From Periconia sp. R9002 (taxonomy: Eukaryota; Ascomycota; Dothideomycetes; Pleosporales; Periconiaceae), in assembly GCA_023627715.1 (NCBI GenBank), contig JAMAHW010000009.1, positions 434,001 to 498,000 on the forward strand: 64,000 bases of DNA, read 5' to 3'. Shown here piece by piece: positions 21,035 to 32,822 of the stretch. The notes beneath the pieces were generated by a model. It worked only from the letters and a program-made list of their open reading frames with translations. It had not been told where the DNA came from and searched no databases. The first letter of the stretch is position 1. Each line of letters starts with the position of its first letter. Made by a program: the position numbers and the translations under genes.

Positions 21035-21854
21035 TCCTGCATCAAAAAAGTTTCAATTTAGCCTGTTTGGGGGTACATTTTTGTCTCATTCCTCCTATTC
21101 GAGGAGAGGAAGCGAGTTGCATGCATGCATGAAATCCGTATCATCATCTCTTTCCTTCTCTCTCTCGATTTCTCGTCCTCCATCCCCTCCCCCTTTTATT
21201 TTCCTGATTGATTAGGCGGTATAAGGGTTCAAAATAGCCAAAAAAAGAAAGACAGTATAGTTTTGGAATGGTACTATTGCTATTTGATGGTACAACTGTG
21301 TTGGACGTCGGACTCGTCTTTGACCTACCTCACAAACCCCTCCCCCTCCCTCGGCGAATGATGAGTTGCATACATAATCTGCGCCTGTACGTCTTCTTCC
21401 GTATGCATATATGTATGTGTGTCGCACCGCAGGGACCGCCGATAACAGTGCGTGTGTGCTCGCGCGCGGGGATTGGGTGGAAGTCAACGGGTTTTTGGGT
21501 GTGGTGTTTTTGCCTTTTTTTTTGTGTTTTGGACTCAGGCAAAATTCGGGACAGGTGGTGTTTGTTGCCTTAATGATCTACAGGGACGGAGGGAGTAGGG
21601 GGGGGTCGTAAGGCATAAGTATGTATATTGTTGGTTCGGGGTAAGGTTGGAGGGATGGATGGATGACGCTTTCGTCTCCTGGTTTTTACTTTATCTTTTG
21701 TACGGTTTGAAAGTTGACGGGGACTGTTTTTTTCTCTGATTTTTTGGGTTGTTTTTTCGCGCACCTTCGGAGACTTTTTCTCTTGGGGTTGTACGTTTTT
21801 GGTGCCATACTGTTTGTTTAAATGAAGAAGATAAAAGAAGAAGAGTGAGGAGCC

Positions 21855-23224
21855 ATGGCGAATCCATGGCCAATACCGCTTATCGTCACTTGCGTAGTCC
21901 ACGTCCTCACATTCGCGTTCGTGATAGGAAGAGTAGCCATCCTCATACGAAAGCGCCAGCTACATGTAGGAGACTGGACACTCGGGACCGCGTGGGTACG
22001 AACGACAGCCTTCTCATCCTCCCCTCGAACAACCGTTAACCAAACCGCCAGATCCTCACGACCACGCAATGGTCCCTCCTACTCGACTCCTTCCACACAT
22101 CGACCTCCAGTCTCACATACTCCGACCACATCCTTTTCGCCTCCTGCCTCTTCTACAGCCCCGCCGTTACTCTTCTCAAGATTAGCGCTGCATGTATGCT
22201 CCTCCGCGTCCAAAACCTTAAATCCAGTCGGACTCTTCTCTCCACCGCAATTCTACTCCTACAAGTTCTCCCGAGCGCTGCAAGCCTAGTCTTCCAACTC
22301 GCACGGTGTCGACCAATTTCCTACAACTGGAACCCAGCCCTCTATCCCCACGCCACCTGCGCGAGTCCAAAAAGCACACTCGGCGTGCTCTACCTTGAAG
22401 CGGCCACAGGAACAACAAGCAGTCTCGTCCTCCTCGCTATCTCCTCCACCGCACTCATCTCCAAACCAAACAAAACCAAAAAGCTCCCCCTATCCAAAAC
22501 AACCCTCATCCTAACCGCAACCTTCGCCCTCTTCTCCGTATCCGCAAACCTCATCCGAACATCACATATCCACTCCTACCCTTTCCCTCCCCTATTCTCA
22601 ACCACGACTACCACCAACGTATCCTTCACATTATACGAATGGGCCCTCCTCGAACTCCAATCCCTCCACCTCGCCCTCCTCACCCCTCACCTTCTCCCAC
22701 CATCCACCACCCTAGCGCACCGCTTCAGTCTGCACTCGCACACTTCCTCCTCCCCACCCTCCCCCTCTCCCGAAACGCAATCCTCACATCACCACCGTCG
22801 TCACGAATTCGACCGCATCTCATCCAACGATCCAACGACCCACCCCCCTCAACCCCCTTCTAAAAACAACAAGACGAAAAATCCGAAACACCAACAACAA
22901 AACCACCACCCACGCACACGCACCCCAACCCTCCCCTACATCCCCACCCCATCCATGAAATCCACAATCGCGAATATCAACCGCGTAACCCCTTCCCCTA
23001 TCCCTTTCCCGCCTGACGTCTCGTCCTCGGAAACGGTGTGGCCCACGGCGAGAAGCGAAGAGGATGAGGAGGATTTGTTGGGGGGAGAAAACGGTGGTGG
23101 TGGGAATGGTGGGAGTGGGAGTGGGGAAGGGGGGATTGGCGGGATTTTGATGACGACGGAGTTTATGATGAGGAGTGAGTGTGTTAGTCGGATGCCGAGT
23201 CGGGATGATGTTTTGAGGGTGTAG
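21855..23224 (+). CDS. Seven-helix integral membrane protein (fungal rhodopsin-domain/SAT4 type)
   Basis: Exons 21855-21995 and 22052-23224, 437 residues. The first exon ends exactly in the conserved loop HVGDWTLGTAW and continues ILTTTQWSLLLD in exon 2. Seven hydrophobic segments lie in the first 250 residues, with the family's helix SPAVTLLKISAACMLLRV and the ARCRPISYNWNP loop (Cys-x-Pro...W). The C-terminal 180 residues are low complexity: Ser/Pro/His-rich, then basic, then acidic and Gly-rich. Fungal proteins with this fold include the Pth11-like receptors and many orphan membrane proteins. No CFEM domain is present at the N-terminus. Its ligand and role are unknown. Synonymous sites are strongly C-rich, unlike the neighbours. 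Confidence 0.75.
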
Positions 23225-23840
23225 TAGGAGGGGTTTCTTTCTTTCTTTGGTTATGTGTTTGTCGGGGGGGGGGGGGGGGGGGGGGTTGGGTTGTTTTGAA
23301 AGGATGGGAGGAGGTTGCGATGCATGTGTATGGTCGAAAAGGATGAGTTGATTTTCGAGAGCACTTGTATATTTCGTACGCATGGTTTGGAAAATAGCGG
23401 GTTTGTTTTTGAATGGAAAATGGAATTCAATAACATGAGTGCCATTAATGTCTTCCACATAACCAATCCTCCAACACTTCACCATTTCTACATCACATTG
23501 TAAACCCCATCATATGCTTAATGGCGATCACCGAAAAACGTTTTAAGAATTGTAGTAAACTAAACACAATAAAAAATATTTATATATACACCCACCCCAC
23601 ACACCACATAGCCTTACAATGTACACATCCTTCTTCCACCCATCACGTCTCACATGCTACCCAGCAGCACAAGAAACCAAAAAACCCCATCCATCCATCC
23701 ATCCATCCATCTCAAATGTAGCGCATTGCGTGTGAAAGCGGAATCAAAAACCAATCAAGGCGTCCCGCTTCCACCAACAAAACATCCACATTCAAGATAA
23801 AAGCGTTGTATGTACAGGTACAAGGAAAGGTGAAAAGTAT
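23225..23840. other. Convergent 3' intergenic spacer
   Basis: 616 bp between two convergent genes. It contains a 22-nt G run (23264-23285) and a short CCAT repeat at about 23692-23711. No gene is seen. Confidence 0.5.
23264..23285 (+). repeat. G22 homopolymer
   Basis: Run of 22 guanines just after the stop of the seven-helix protein gene; it could form a G-quadruplex and is prone to length change. Confidence 0.9.
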
Positions 23841-24063
23841 TTAAGACCAGAAGTACATCTCGCGCTTCTGGTTGTTACCCTTCGCCTTGGCATTACCATT
23901 ACCGGCGGCGGCGTTCTGGTTACCGCCTGCAGCAGCACCAGCGTTAGCATTCGCATTGCCGCCTTTGTTGGCACCAGCGGCGGCACCGGCATTGGCATTG
24001 CCCTTGTTACCACCAGCAGCGGCGTTTCCGTTTCCGCCGTTGGCGTTACCCTTGCCTTTGCCG

Positions 24064-24119
<56 letters not shown>

Positions 24120-25259
24120 ACCGCCAGCAGCCTGTGTGGCGGCAGCGGCAGCGGATGAGGTGGCGGAGGGAGCGGGGTTGACTGCGAGGAGGGCTGTTCA
24201 CGGGTTCTGTTAGCTTTTATAGTACTTGATGTGTGGGTGTGATGGATGGTGTGGATTGGTGAAGGGAGGACGACGCACCAGAAATAGCAGCGAGCCCCGC
24301 CGCGTTGTCGCCGGCGGCAGCTGCTTGGGCTGCGGAACCCGCAGCTTGGTTGGCCGCGATGGCGACGGGCAGGTCTTTCTTGTTCTGCAGGATCTGGGCG
24401 CTGATGCCTTGGAGGGTTTGTGCGGTTGTGACACCTGTTGGTGTGGAGAGAGAGTGAGTGGGTGGGCTTTTTTGTTTTCTTCTTCGAGGTAGGTAGGGGG
24501 GTTTGATGTGTATATGTGTATGTGTTGGGGGAATAGATAGATAGAAGATGTTGGAGGAACTTACCGGAAGCAGAGGTATCAGTACGGCCGGTTCCATCGG
24601 TTTGCTGGACGGCGAAACATCCGCCAAAGGGACCAGCGACGGCGTTGTTGCGGCAGCGGACAGTGCAGATGTTGCCCGTCGAGGCACCGATGCAGTTGAA
24701 GTTGTCAGGCATCGTGACCTGGATGGTGAAGTTCTGCTCCTTCGCATCCGAGAGGCCGTTCTGGCCGGGGACGTTGTTGGCGACTTGCAACTTGGTGAAC
24801 TTGGTGGCCGCGTTGCTGGTCTCGTCGAGGTCGCACTCGTATGGACCGGCGCCGTCGGCGTTGACCTGATGGATGGTGACGGCGAGCTTGGAGCCCTTCT
24901 TCACCTGCGCCATGCGGCCGGCGGCCAGCTCGGCTTCGGTTTGCTCGCCGACATCGATGTTGCCAGCGATTTCGGTGCGCCCGCACGAGTTGACGATGTT
25001 TTGGGTGATTTCGGAGTCACGGATGATGGTCGAGTCTTGCTGGCAGGGACTGATGTTTGTGCAGTTACGGGCAAGAGTCTGGTCGACTGGTGGGTTTTGG
25101 TTAATACATATGAAGACACTGGACAATTATCGATCAGTCAAACTTACCTAGGAAACCTTGACTCGTGCCTTTGTCACCAGTGACCTTGACAATAGCTCCA
25201 TGAGCATTGACAGAGGAAACGAAGGCGATAAGCGCCAGGACAGAAGATGAGTACTGCAT
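23841..25259 (-). CDS. Egh16-like secreted protein with poly-Asn tail
   Basis: Exons 25259-25148, 25086-24565, 24434-24279 and 24193-23841 give 380 residues. A signal peptide (SSSVLALIAFVSSVNAHG) precedes the conserved region: VDQTLARNCTNISPCQQDST, NSCGRTEIAGNIDVGEQTE, AGRMAQVKKGSKLAVTIHQV, GAGPYECDLDETSN and MPDNFNCIGASTGNICTVRC. This Cys pattern and the start at AHGAIVKVTG are typical of the Egh16H/Gas1 family, secreted proteins first described as expressed in appressoria of powdery mildew and rice blast. The tail is unusual: 19 consecutive Asn codons, all AAC, then Gly/Asn/Ala/Lys-rich repeats to a basic end with NNQKREMYFWS. Family members have a variable tail of this kind. The molecular function is not established. 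Confidence 0.85.
24063..24119 (-). repeat. (AAC)19 trinucleotide repeat inside a coding exon
   Basis: Nineteen perfect GTT units on the plus strand, which read as AAC (Asn) in the Egh16-like gene. The purity suggests recent expansion. Confidence 0.95.
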
Positions 25260-26257
25260 TGTGTAGTGGTGTGTGTGTATATAAACTGCGCGCAGCGCTC
25301 TGATAGAAATGAATAGACAGAGCAAAAAAAGAAGCAAGAAAAGAAAGACTGGATCTCCGGTATCCTAAGAAAAGAACTAAAAGACGAATGTATTCGGTGA
25401 AGTGAATGATCAGAGGAGGCCATCCGATCGCCTGAATATAAACACTTCCTTTCGGCCAGAAGGGGTCATGGCCGTGAGCGCCTACGAGAAACCTCAATAC
25501 TCCTGAGGCCCCATATTGTAGTGGGGTTCCAGTGGAGCTCTTTCGATGGTGAGGTTCGTCTCCTACTCTACCCTGTTGTTGTCACTACCTGAGGAAGCCT
25601 AGGGCGGGAATAAACGCCTTGCATTGTATGCTATGGGGCTTAACAAGCAATCGGCTGCCAGGGTCTATCTGGCTTGTCTACCGTGTCTGTTCGCAGTAGC
25701 GCCCGCGTTAGCCCGCGTGGAACTGCCTGACATCCCCGTCGCGCGTCGCGAATGGTGCAAAAAATCACGACATGGTGTTTCTGACAGTTTGACGTCTAGA
25801 AAATTTTGGGATGTAACGATGCTTGGCGTCCGAGGTGCGGCTCGCTGGGTTTCGAATCGCTAGCGTCATGTTTCGTGGTGGCGTGAATCGAAGCACACCA
25901 CAAGCCGACTTGCCGTCACAGCATCAGGGAACGGGTGACTTTATCGCCTGAGGGTTAAAGCAATTCGATGAAACGTCGAGAAGAGCGCATTTTGTTCGGT
26001 GTGCATGCCGGAAAGGGAGGAAACGTGTGGCTCATTTCCGGTAGTTGATTCTTAACGATGCGGAATAATGCACCTTGTTTGGTGTGGGCTCGTGGTTGGG
26101 AAACTTTCGGACATGGTAAAAATCATGATCCAAGACGAATCGGGTATTCCAGAGCAATGAGCGAGTCAGTCCCGAAAGTTCTTCTGTAGTCATCGCAAAG
26201 TGGAATCCCATGGAGTACACATTGAGCATGATACGCTTTGACTGGATTGAGACGAGT
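25260..26257. other. Intergenic region, no supported gene
   Basis: About 1 kb between the Egh16-like start and the Pwp2 stop. It holds the Egh16-like promoter. A frame at 25624-25863 has a hydrophobic start but no other support. Confidence 0.45.
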
Positions 26258-29097
26258 CTAACTGAAGCCCAGCCATTCCCCCTCGCTATCCTCTTCCCCA
26301 TCCACCATGACCTCGTCAATGCCTTCTTCTTCGACGTCCTTGACGCCAAAATCTAACGCCAATGTCTCCCTAGCCTTCTCGACCGGCTGCGCTAGCAAAT
26401 ATTCGATCCGGTAGATATTTTCATCCGCCAATCTTGCCAACTCTGCTTGTATTCTCCGGACTGCCTTTTCCACGCTTCGCAGTTCTGCTTCCATGCCACC
26501 CTTGTTGTCCTTCATCCACCGTCCGTGCTTGCTTAGCAAAGCTTCTATCCATATCAAATTGAACTCAAGATGTGGTGATTCGTCTGCTTGAAGAGCTACG
26601 AATCGCAGCAAGCGCCCCAGGTATACTGATGGTAGCTCTTTCACAATGAGAGGCACGTCTTGAACCGGTGTGGCCTCATACACGCGACGGATCAGTGTCC
26701 GTTCATTGAGCCGGAAAGCCATCACGAGTGCTTTCAGGTATTCCTTTTCTGCAAGGGTATTCAGTGTAGTAGTAGGAGTGACTGTTATGTCGAGGTCAAA
26801 GGGATCAAACTGAACGGTCGTGTCCAGGGAATAGATTAGTAGTCCCTCTGTTGAGGCCGCACAGAACGCCCTCCCGGTGGGTGAAAATGCTACAGAGGGT
26901 ACACGAACTGCGGGTCTCGTCTTTCGTGCACCTTCTCCACGTTGAGCACCCGGTAGTGTGTAATCTTTACGATCTTCACGGTCCGACTCTTCACCCTGTT
27001 CGTCGATCATTCCTCTGGGTCCCCCTTCGGTGAGCAGTTTGCTGTTCAAGAACTCTTGCGTGCCATCTAAAGCGAGGTTCACCGACACAGTAAACTTTTT
27101 GATGAGTACACCCGACTGGACGTCGTACAGGCATATGTACTTGCTCTTGCCACCAGCGAGCACACATGTGCCATCAGCGCTGTATTTGACTGTATCGAAA
27201 CTCTTGGTCCCAGCGACGTTGGCGGCTGTTCGCCGATCAGTCATCTTTCGTCCGCCCGAGACATCTCGACGAGCATCAACCCCGCCTTGTTGGCTAGCTT
27301 CTGATACAGACCAGAATGTCAATTGACCATCTAATGTGCTCACAGCAATTTGTTGAGAGTCGGGTCGCACTGCAACACATACGACGTCGGACATGAGTTG
27401 CAGCGGTTCGCTTGTTTGTGTTCGCGCAAAGATGTTCCAAAGGCGTACGGTGCGATCCCAACTGCCGCTCACTAACGTGCTACCGTCGGGGGAAAACGCT
27501 AGTGACATGACTGGGCCTTCATGGCCTGCCAGCCGATCGAGCAATTGTCCAGTCTGGACTGACCAAATGTGGATATCAAAAGAATCAAGAGAGCCGGCGC
27601 AAACCACTTCGCCACTGGGATCCACTGCCAATGACGTGAATTGTAACCTCGACGGCGCTGTAAAAGTCCGAAAGTTCCGATATCGAATGAGATCCCATGC
27701 TCTCACTGAACCGTCCAGGCTTGCTGTGTATAGTACGTTTCCGCGTTTGGCGAATTCGGAGGCTGTAACTGCGCCCAGATGTTCGGTAAAGGTCACAACG
27801 CAGAATCCCGAATTAACATCCCAGACTTTGATCTTTCCATCATCAGCGGCTGTTATTATGCGCTGTCCTTCGGGCGAGTAGGCGATGGTGTTCATTGCGT
27901 CGAAATGACCTTGTTGTTTCAAAATGTAAGACTCTGACTGCCATTCCCACACTAGCAGTTGCCCGAGTTTCGAAGCCCCAAACGCGAGCCATTCACCCGT
28001 TTTGTTAATTGCGACAAAGTCGATATCGTTTTGCGATATGCTGCACACAGTTAGATTACCCAAAGAAAGGGGTGCAGGATGCGCACCTCAAGTTTTGTAT
28101 CTGGCTGAAGTCGGGGAGTTCGTGTATGAAGAAGATGCCGTGGGAGAAGCCAGTGACTAACAGCTGGGATTCGGGATGGAAGCTCGCACATGTGACGTGA
28201 GCATTATTTTGCATGAAGAAATGTCGTTCTGAGATGCCCCACTGCATATTCTCGTCCGATTCTTCGGCGTCCTCGGGCGCGTCGTAGCGTAGCATATACT
28301 TCCACACAAAGAGCGCACCATCCTTGCTGACTGTGTATATGGTCTCCTGGTCTTTGGAGAACCACGCACCCACTACCGCTTGCCGGTGACCCGACAAAGT
28401 GGTTTGGGCAAAGCCTTCTTCAGCATCCATACTCCATATTCGCGAGGTCATGTCCTTGGACGAGCTGAGGAAAAACCGGGAGTCCGCCGACCACTGTATG
28501 CTCTGTACTGTATCGAAATGCCCAAGGTACAATCGGTGTCGCACAAAAGGGGCAAACTCGAGATCACCGTCGCCGACATCTGGCGTTGATGGTGTATGCC
28601 ATACTTCGATTTGGCGACCTGTGGCTACCGCGAAATGACGACCGGAAGGAGCGAACGCAAGGGCATTCACCTCGCCGCGCAGGGAAAACTGGTAAAGAAC
28701 GATCCGGCGAGGAACATTTGTGAGAATTGCGTGGCCATCTTCATCGACAGAAAGAAGCAGGTTTCCTCTGGGGTTCAGTGCCAGTCGCGCGATGTTCCTG
28801 CGGTGCGCGAACGGAAGTGTGTGTGATTTTGAACTGGGACGACACATTAGTATTAGCACACTTGCGATGTTTTTGCAAATCAATGAAGCGTACTTGACGA
28901 GATCAAAAACCGTTACTCTGTTGCCTACTGGAGAGAAGAGACATGTGCCGTCCGGAGAGAATAGTAGGTTTCCTCGACTGTATACCGTGCCCAGAAGGTT
29001 GGAAAACTGTCGCATGGGTCAGCAACCTGCGAAAAAAGAACAGAAAGAAAAACGCGCATGGCAGAAGGGCAAGGCTCACTTGAAAATCGGTCTTCAT
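26258..29097 (-). CDS. PWP2: Periodic tryptophan protein 2 (Utp1), SSU processome
   Basis: Exons 29097-29080, 29006-28894, 28833-28087 and 28040-26258 give 886 residues. It starts MKTDFQFSNLLGTVYSRGNL, the conserved Pwp2 N-terminus, and reads FSPDGTCLFSPVGNRVTVFD across the next junction. Two tandem WD40 propellers follow (about residues 10-560), with WD-type ends such as GKIKVWDV, GSVRAWDL and RTVRLWNI. The C-terminal Utp12-like helical domain starts near LAEKEYLKALVMAFRLNER and runs to ENIYRIEYLLAQPVEKA. Pwp2 is a core of the UtpB complex, which binds the U3 snoRNP and the 5' external spacer of pre-rRNA in the nucleolus; it is essential in yeast. The acidic C-terminus is normal. It is divergent from the septin gene. 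Confidence 0.95.
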
Positions 29098-29548
29098 CTC
29101 GAGTTTGATCACTCATACAATTGTCGCATGTTGCGGGGGCGGGGACGAAGACCGACTTTCACATCTTCAACTTTTTTTTTGGGATGGGAGCTCGGGCCCA
29201 CTTTGACCTGCAGCCAGCGCCCTAAGTGGCCGGGGCCGTTGGGTGCACCTTACCGAATTGGTGCTCGTGCTTGCCTACGAGAAAGGGGAACGCCAAATTG
29301 TCGAAACACCACGCAGCCCTCACCACAACACCTTCCCCACGCCCATCTTTGCATAGCGAGCTTGAAGCTGTCCATCGTCTGCCTGGTGTATTGTGTCTGG
29401 TACGTTTGCCCGCCCATCAACCCCCCGAATAAAGACGTAGCAGCCGCTGATCTGTTTCCCGCCATAGCTCCCCTTATAATACTCTCCACCCCCGTGTTAG
29501 ACCATAGTTGCCAACCCGTCTCAATCGCCAACGCAAACACCTTACAAG
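29098..29548. other. Divergent promoter of Pwp2 and septin
   Basis: 451 bp between two divergent starts. No other gene is visible. Confidence 0.5.
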
Positions 29549-30900
29549 ATGGCCGAATCCGCTTCCCCAATTGGCATTGCCAACGTATGTATTCACGTCC
29601 CAATACCCTAAATACTATCATGCTGACTTTACCCAGTTGCCCAACCAGCGGTATGCCCACCCATCTAGACACGACACGTAGCAAGCCTAACATGGGACAG
29701 ACACAAGATTGTTGCAAAGCGTGGAGCTGCCTTCACCATCATGGTAAGTAATTCATCTCATTATTCTGAATCGCGCTTACTGACCTTTCAGGTTGCTGGC
29801 GAGTCTGGTCTCGGCAAGACCACCTTCATCAACACGCTCTTCTCCACCACCATCAAAAACTATGCCGACCACAAGCGCCGACACAACAAGCAAATGGACA
29901 AGACGGTAGAGATTGAAATCACCAAGGCAGAGCTTGAAGAGAAGTTCTTCAAGGGTATATGGCTACACCCCTGGAACACACCCTCGCCAGGCTAACAATT
30001 GCTCTAGTTCGCTTGACTGTTATCGACACTCCTGGCTTCGGCGACTACGTCAACAACCGCGACTCCTGGCAACCCATCATCGAGTTCCTCGACGACCAAC
30101 ATGAGTCGTACATGTTGCAGGAGCAGCAACCGCGCCGCACCGATAAGATCGATCTTCGCGTGCACGCTTGCTTGTACTTTATCCGACCCACCGGCCACAC
30201 CCTTAAGCCCCTGGATATTGAGGTCATGAAGAAGCTTTGCACGCGCGTCAACCTTATCCCTGTTATTGCAAAGGCCGACACCCTGAGCCCTGCCGATTTG
30301 GCTAGGTTCAAGCAGAGAGTGAGCGCAGTCATCGAAGCCCAGGGCATCAAGATCTACACTCCACCGCTTGAGGAGGACGATGATGCTGCCCTCAACCACG
30401 CCCGTAGTCTGATCAATGCCATGCCCTTCTCTGTCATTGGATCCGAGAAGGATGTTCAGACCAACGATGGCCGCACTGTTAAGGGTCGACAATACGCATG
30501 GGGTGTTGCTGAGGTTGAAAATGAAGACCACTGCGACTTTAAGAAGCTCCGTGCCATCCTCATCCGAACCCACATGCTTGACTTGATCCACACCACGGAG
30601 GAGAACCACTACGAAGCCTACCGTGCTCAGCAGATGGAGACTCGCAAGTTTGGCGAGGCACGCCCCAGGAAGCTCGATAACCCCAAGTTCAAGGAAGAGG
30701 AGGAGGCTCTGCGCAAGCGTTTTACGGAGCAAGTCAAGGTGGAGGAACAGCGATTCAGACAATGGGAGCAGAAGCTCATCACCGAGCGCGACCGCCTCAA
30801 CAAGGACCTCGAGGCCAGCCACGCCATGATCAAGCAGCTCGAGAACGAGGTGGAGGCGCTTCAGAGCACCTTGGGCAACCGTTCGCACGGCCGCCGTTAA
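29549..30900 (+). CDS. CDC3: Septin, Cdc3/AspB type
   Basis: Exons 29549-29584, 29637-29650 (14 nt), 29701-29743, 29792-29954 and 30008-30900 give 382 residues. The polybasic alpha-0 helix RHKIVAKRGAAFTIM precedes the G1 loop VAGESGLGKTTFIN. G3 is DTPGFGDYVNN, G4 is IAKADTLSPAD, and the septin unique element contains GRQYAWGVAEVENEDHCDF. The C-terminal 80 residues form a coiled coil (FTEQVKVEEQRFRQWEQKL and on). The intact G1 Lys and Thr suggest GTP binding. Septins of this class assemble with the Cdc10, Cdc11 and Cdc12 types into filaments at septa, branch sites and growing tips. The GESGLGKTT loop separates it from Cdc11/AspA (GASGTGRTT). Confidence 0.93.
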
Positions 30901-31326
30901 ACATGAAACCAGGGCGTCTTTGGCGTTGGTTTCTTCACACTTACACTTCGATTGGTTCACCGTACGAGCCTAATATTACCTTCGAGATTCCCCTCTTTTC
31001 TACCTTCCATATGTTTGTAATCGTCGCGAGGAGCTCTTTGGGGGAGCAGAGCTGGGAGCAGAAGCACAGCACAAGTGGCCAACGCGGAAAGGGCACATTG
31101 GGAAGTTTGTATGTTCTGGATTGCGTGGTATGCATTGGGGTCGTGCTAGTATAACGACTCTACTATGATAGGTCGTGGCAAAAAGGTCTCTTTTGAAGAT
31201 ACATGATGGTATAATGGCTCAAGTAGCTGGCTAGTTCCTTTGGGCACTGTAGATTTATGCTTTGTGGCCTCTTAAGATGTCCTCTGTTCCTAGATCTATC
31301 CATTGTGCTCACCGTGGAGTTTGATT
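30901..31326. other. Convergent 3' intergenic spacer
   Basis: 426 bp between the septin stop and the next minus-strand stop. Nothing recognisable is seen. Confidence 0.5.
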
Positions 31327-32106
31327 TTACTTGATGTCCAACCCACCAAACGCTCGATCCAACGCCTCTCCTTCCCTTTCATCCGGCACTCCATCCCGCT
31401 TCTCCACTAGTCCCTTGATTCCCACACTCATCCTCCTCTGTCCATGGCCGTGCCCTTGCCTCGACGCTTCGTTCACATCGCCCATGACGGCGTCCCCCTC
31501 CGCATCCTCACCACCAACATTCTCCGGGCGCAGCAACTTCACATCTCCATCCAGCCACCCCGGTGCAACGCGCCTCTTCTCCGCCAACTCAGCCGCCTTC
31601 CTCCGGTCCTCGAACTGCTGCAACGTCGCCTTCGCGCTGGCCTCGAGCGACTGCAGATGTGACTGTAGCGCGAGACACGAGGCGAGGATCTGGTCTGGGT
31701 GCGCTGAGGTTCCGCTCGCGGAGTGGATGTATGCGGGTTGCTGCTGTTGCTGCTGGTCCATGGTTTGTTGTTGTTGCGAGGAAGCGGTGTTTGGATCGGT
31801 TGCGGCGGGTTGGTTTGTAGTGCTGTTCATTGAGAGGACCGAAGGTGGGAGTGTGGAGGGGAGTTGCTTGTATGTGTACGGCAGCGGGGTTGCGGTTGGG
31901 AGGGAGAGGAAGGGAGAGACGGTCAGAGGGACTTGGGCGAGGAGGGGGTGGGGGTCTGTTTTTGTTTGGGTTTGTGATGTTAGTTTTTGGATGGTTTCTT
32001 TGTTTGGGGGTGAATTGGTTGCGCGGTGGGGAATTGGGAAGGGTGTGAGGTATGTTTGAGTTGCAGTGAGTGGTGATGTAGCCATCCATTTTCCCCGACG
32101 ACGCAT
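31327..32106 (-). CDS. Hypothetical protein with Gln-rich and coiled-coil parts
   Basis: Single frame of 259 residues from the ATG at 32104-32106; the next ATG, seven codons in (MATSPLTATQ), is equally possible. I do not recognise the family. The N-terminal 90 residues are Pro/Thr-rich. A Gln-rich stretch (SSQQQQTMDQQQQQQPAY) follows near residue 115. The only well-ordered part is a predicted amphipathic helix, DQILASCLALQSHLQSLEAS followed by AKATLQQFEDRRKAAELAEK, and then RRVAPGWLDGDVKLLRPE. The tail is charged, ending with EALDRAFGGLDIK. It has no membrane segment. A nuclear scaffold or regulator is conceivable, but nothing shows it. Confidence 0.55.
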   Translation of the reverse strand: MRRRGKWMATSPLTATQTYLTPFPIPHRATNSPPNKETIQKLTSQTQTKTDPHPLLAQVPLTVSPFLSLPTATPLPYTYKQLPSTLPPSVLSMNSTTNQPAATDPNTASSQQQQTMDQQQQQQPAYIHSASGTSAHPDQILASCLALQSHLQSLEASAKATLQQFEDRRKAAELAEKRRVAPGWLDGDVKLLRPENVGGEDAEGDAVMGDVNEASRQGHGHGQRRMSVGIKGLVEKRDGVPDEREGEALDRAFGGLDIK

Positions 32107-32822
32107 CTATCTATTCGTCGTGTGCTAAGTTGCGCCGAGATATCGACATCATTTCCGACTAATGGGCCGAGTGTTTCGACAATCTCCGATGATAATTGCA
32201 ACAATGCGTGAAGCTATTGTAGCGCGCAGGCCCGATACCTCATGATGCACACATGGATTGGGTGGATGAGTGGTGACGGGGGAATGGCGGCTGCCTGCAG
32301 TGCACGTCTGGGGTAAGGCAAGTACTCACGCTCGTCATGCATGTCGGCGGAAACGACTGGGGTATCGTGGGTAATGGGGGTTCGTGGTGTAGTTGTAGTT
32401 GCAAGTAGAGGGTTTAGATGAATTGGCTTGCGGCAGTGCGAAAGCAATGTGGGTTCCCTTTGACCAAGGTGAGGTGGAGCACAAGCAGGACGGTGATTGC
32501 GGAGGGGTGGAGTGGAGGGGGAGCGAGCTATGGGAGGGAGCTCGGATAAGATTAGATTGACGTTGCTTATGCCGGCTTGTGATTGGCTCGTCTAGCTCTA
32601 CTTGCATAATAGACCAGCATTTACGAGAGGCACCGAATGGGTAAAGATATTGTTCATATTTATCACCAATCTATGTGTGTGAGCATGTTTCCTCGACGAT
32701 CTATGTGATCGTGCGAGAACCATGATATGTACAGTACCGGCCGATCCCACAATCAGGAAACTGCTTCGCGGCTAAGTGCTTGATTCCGTGATCGACTTCT
32801 CTAGGCTCAACATGGCAAAATA
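32107..32822. other. Intergenic region, no supported gene
   Basis: 716 bp between the hypothetical gene start and the LPMO stop. A 90-codon frame at 32335-32607 (minus) has no recognisable content. Confidence 0.4.

Larger units (their letters stand above)
20046..21854. other. Long intergenic region with low-complexity tracts
   Basis: 1.8 kb without a supported gene. It contains a 13-bp direct repeat with nearby inverted arms (20201-20285), a 26-nt A run (20937-20962), a (CA)8 tract (21019-21034) and a GCAT repeat near 21118. Pyrimidine-rich stretches occur before 21855. The short frames found here are repeat-driven. Confidence 0.5.

Noticed and set aside
20934..21215. 93-codon frame starting with poly-Lys
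   Set aside because: It arises from the A26 homopolymer and CA repeat.
23792..25126. Long minus-strand frame of 444 codons across the Egh16-like locus
   Set aside because: It reads through introns; the Thr-rich part is the poly-Asn repeat in the wrong frame. The spliced model gives the family sequence.
24548..25183. 211-codon plus-strand frame opposite the Egh16-like gene
   Set aside because: Antisense shadow; the minus strand has signal peptide, Cys pattern and splice sites.
25624..25863. 79-codon plus-strand frame with a hydrophobic start
   Set aside because: No signal peptidase site, no domain and no splice extension; chance frame is as likely.
26032..26349. 105-codon minus-strand frame overlapping the Pwp2 end
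   Set aside because: It overlaps the real Pwp2 C-terminus in another frame and has no domain.
30004..30960. 318-codon minus-strand frame opposite the septin
   Set aside because: Antisense shadow of a strongly conserved coding exon; its content has no recognisable domain.
31331..32059. 242-codon plus-strand Ser/Cys-rich frame
   Set aside because: It is the antisense of Gln-rich and repeat sequence in the hypothetical gene 31327-32106; the long Cys run comes from Gln codons read backwards.
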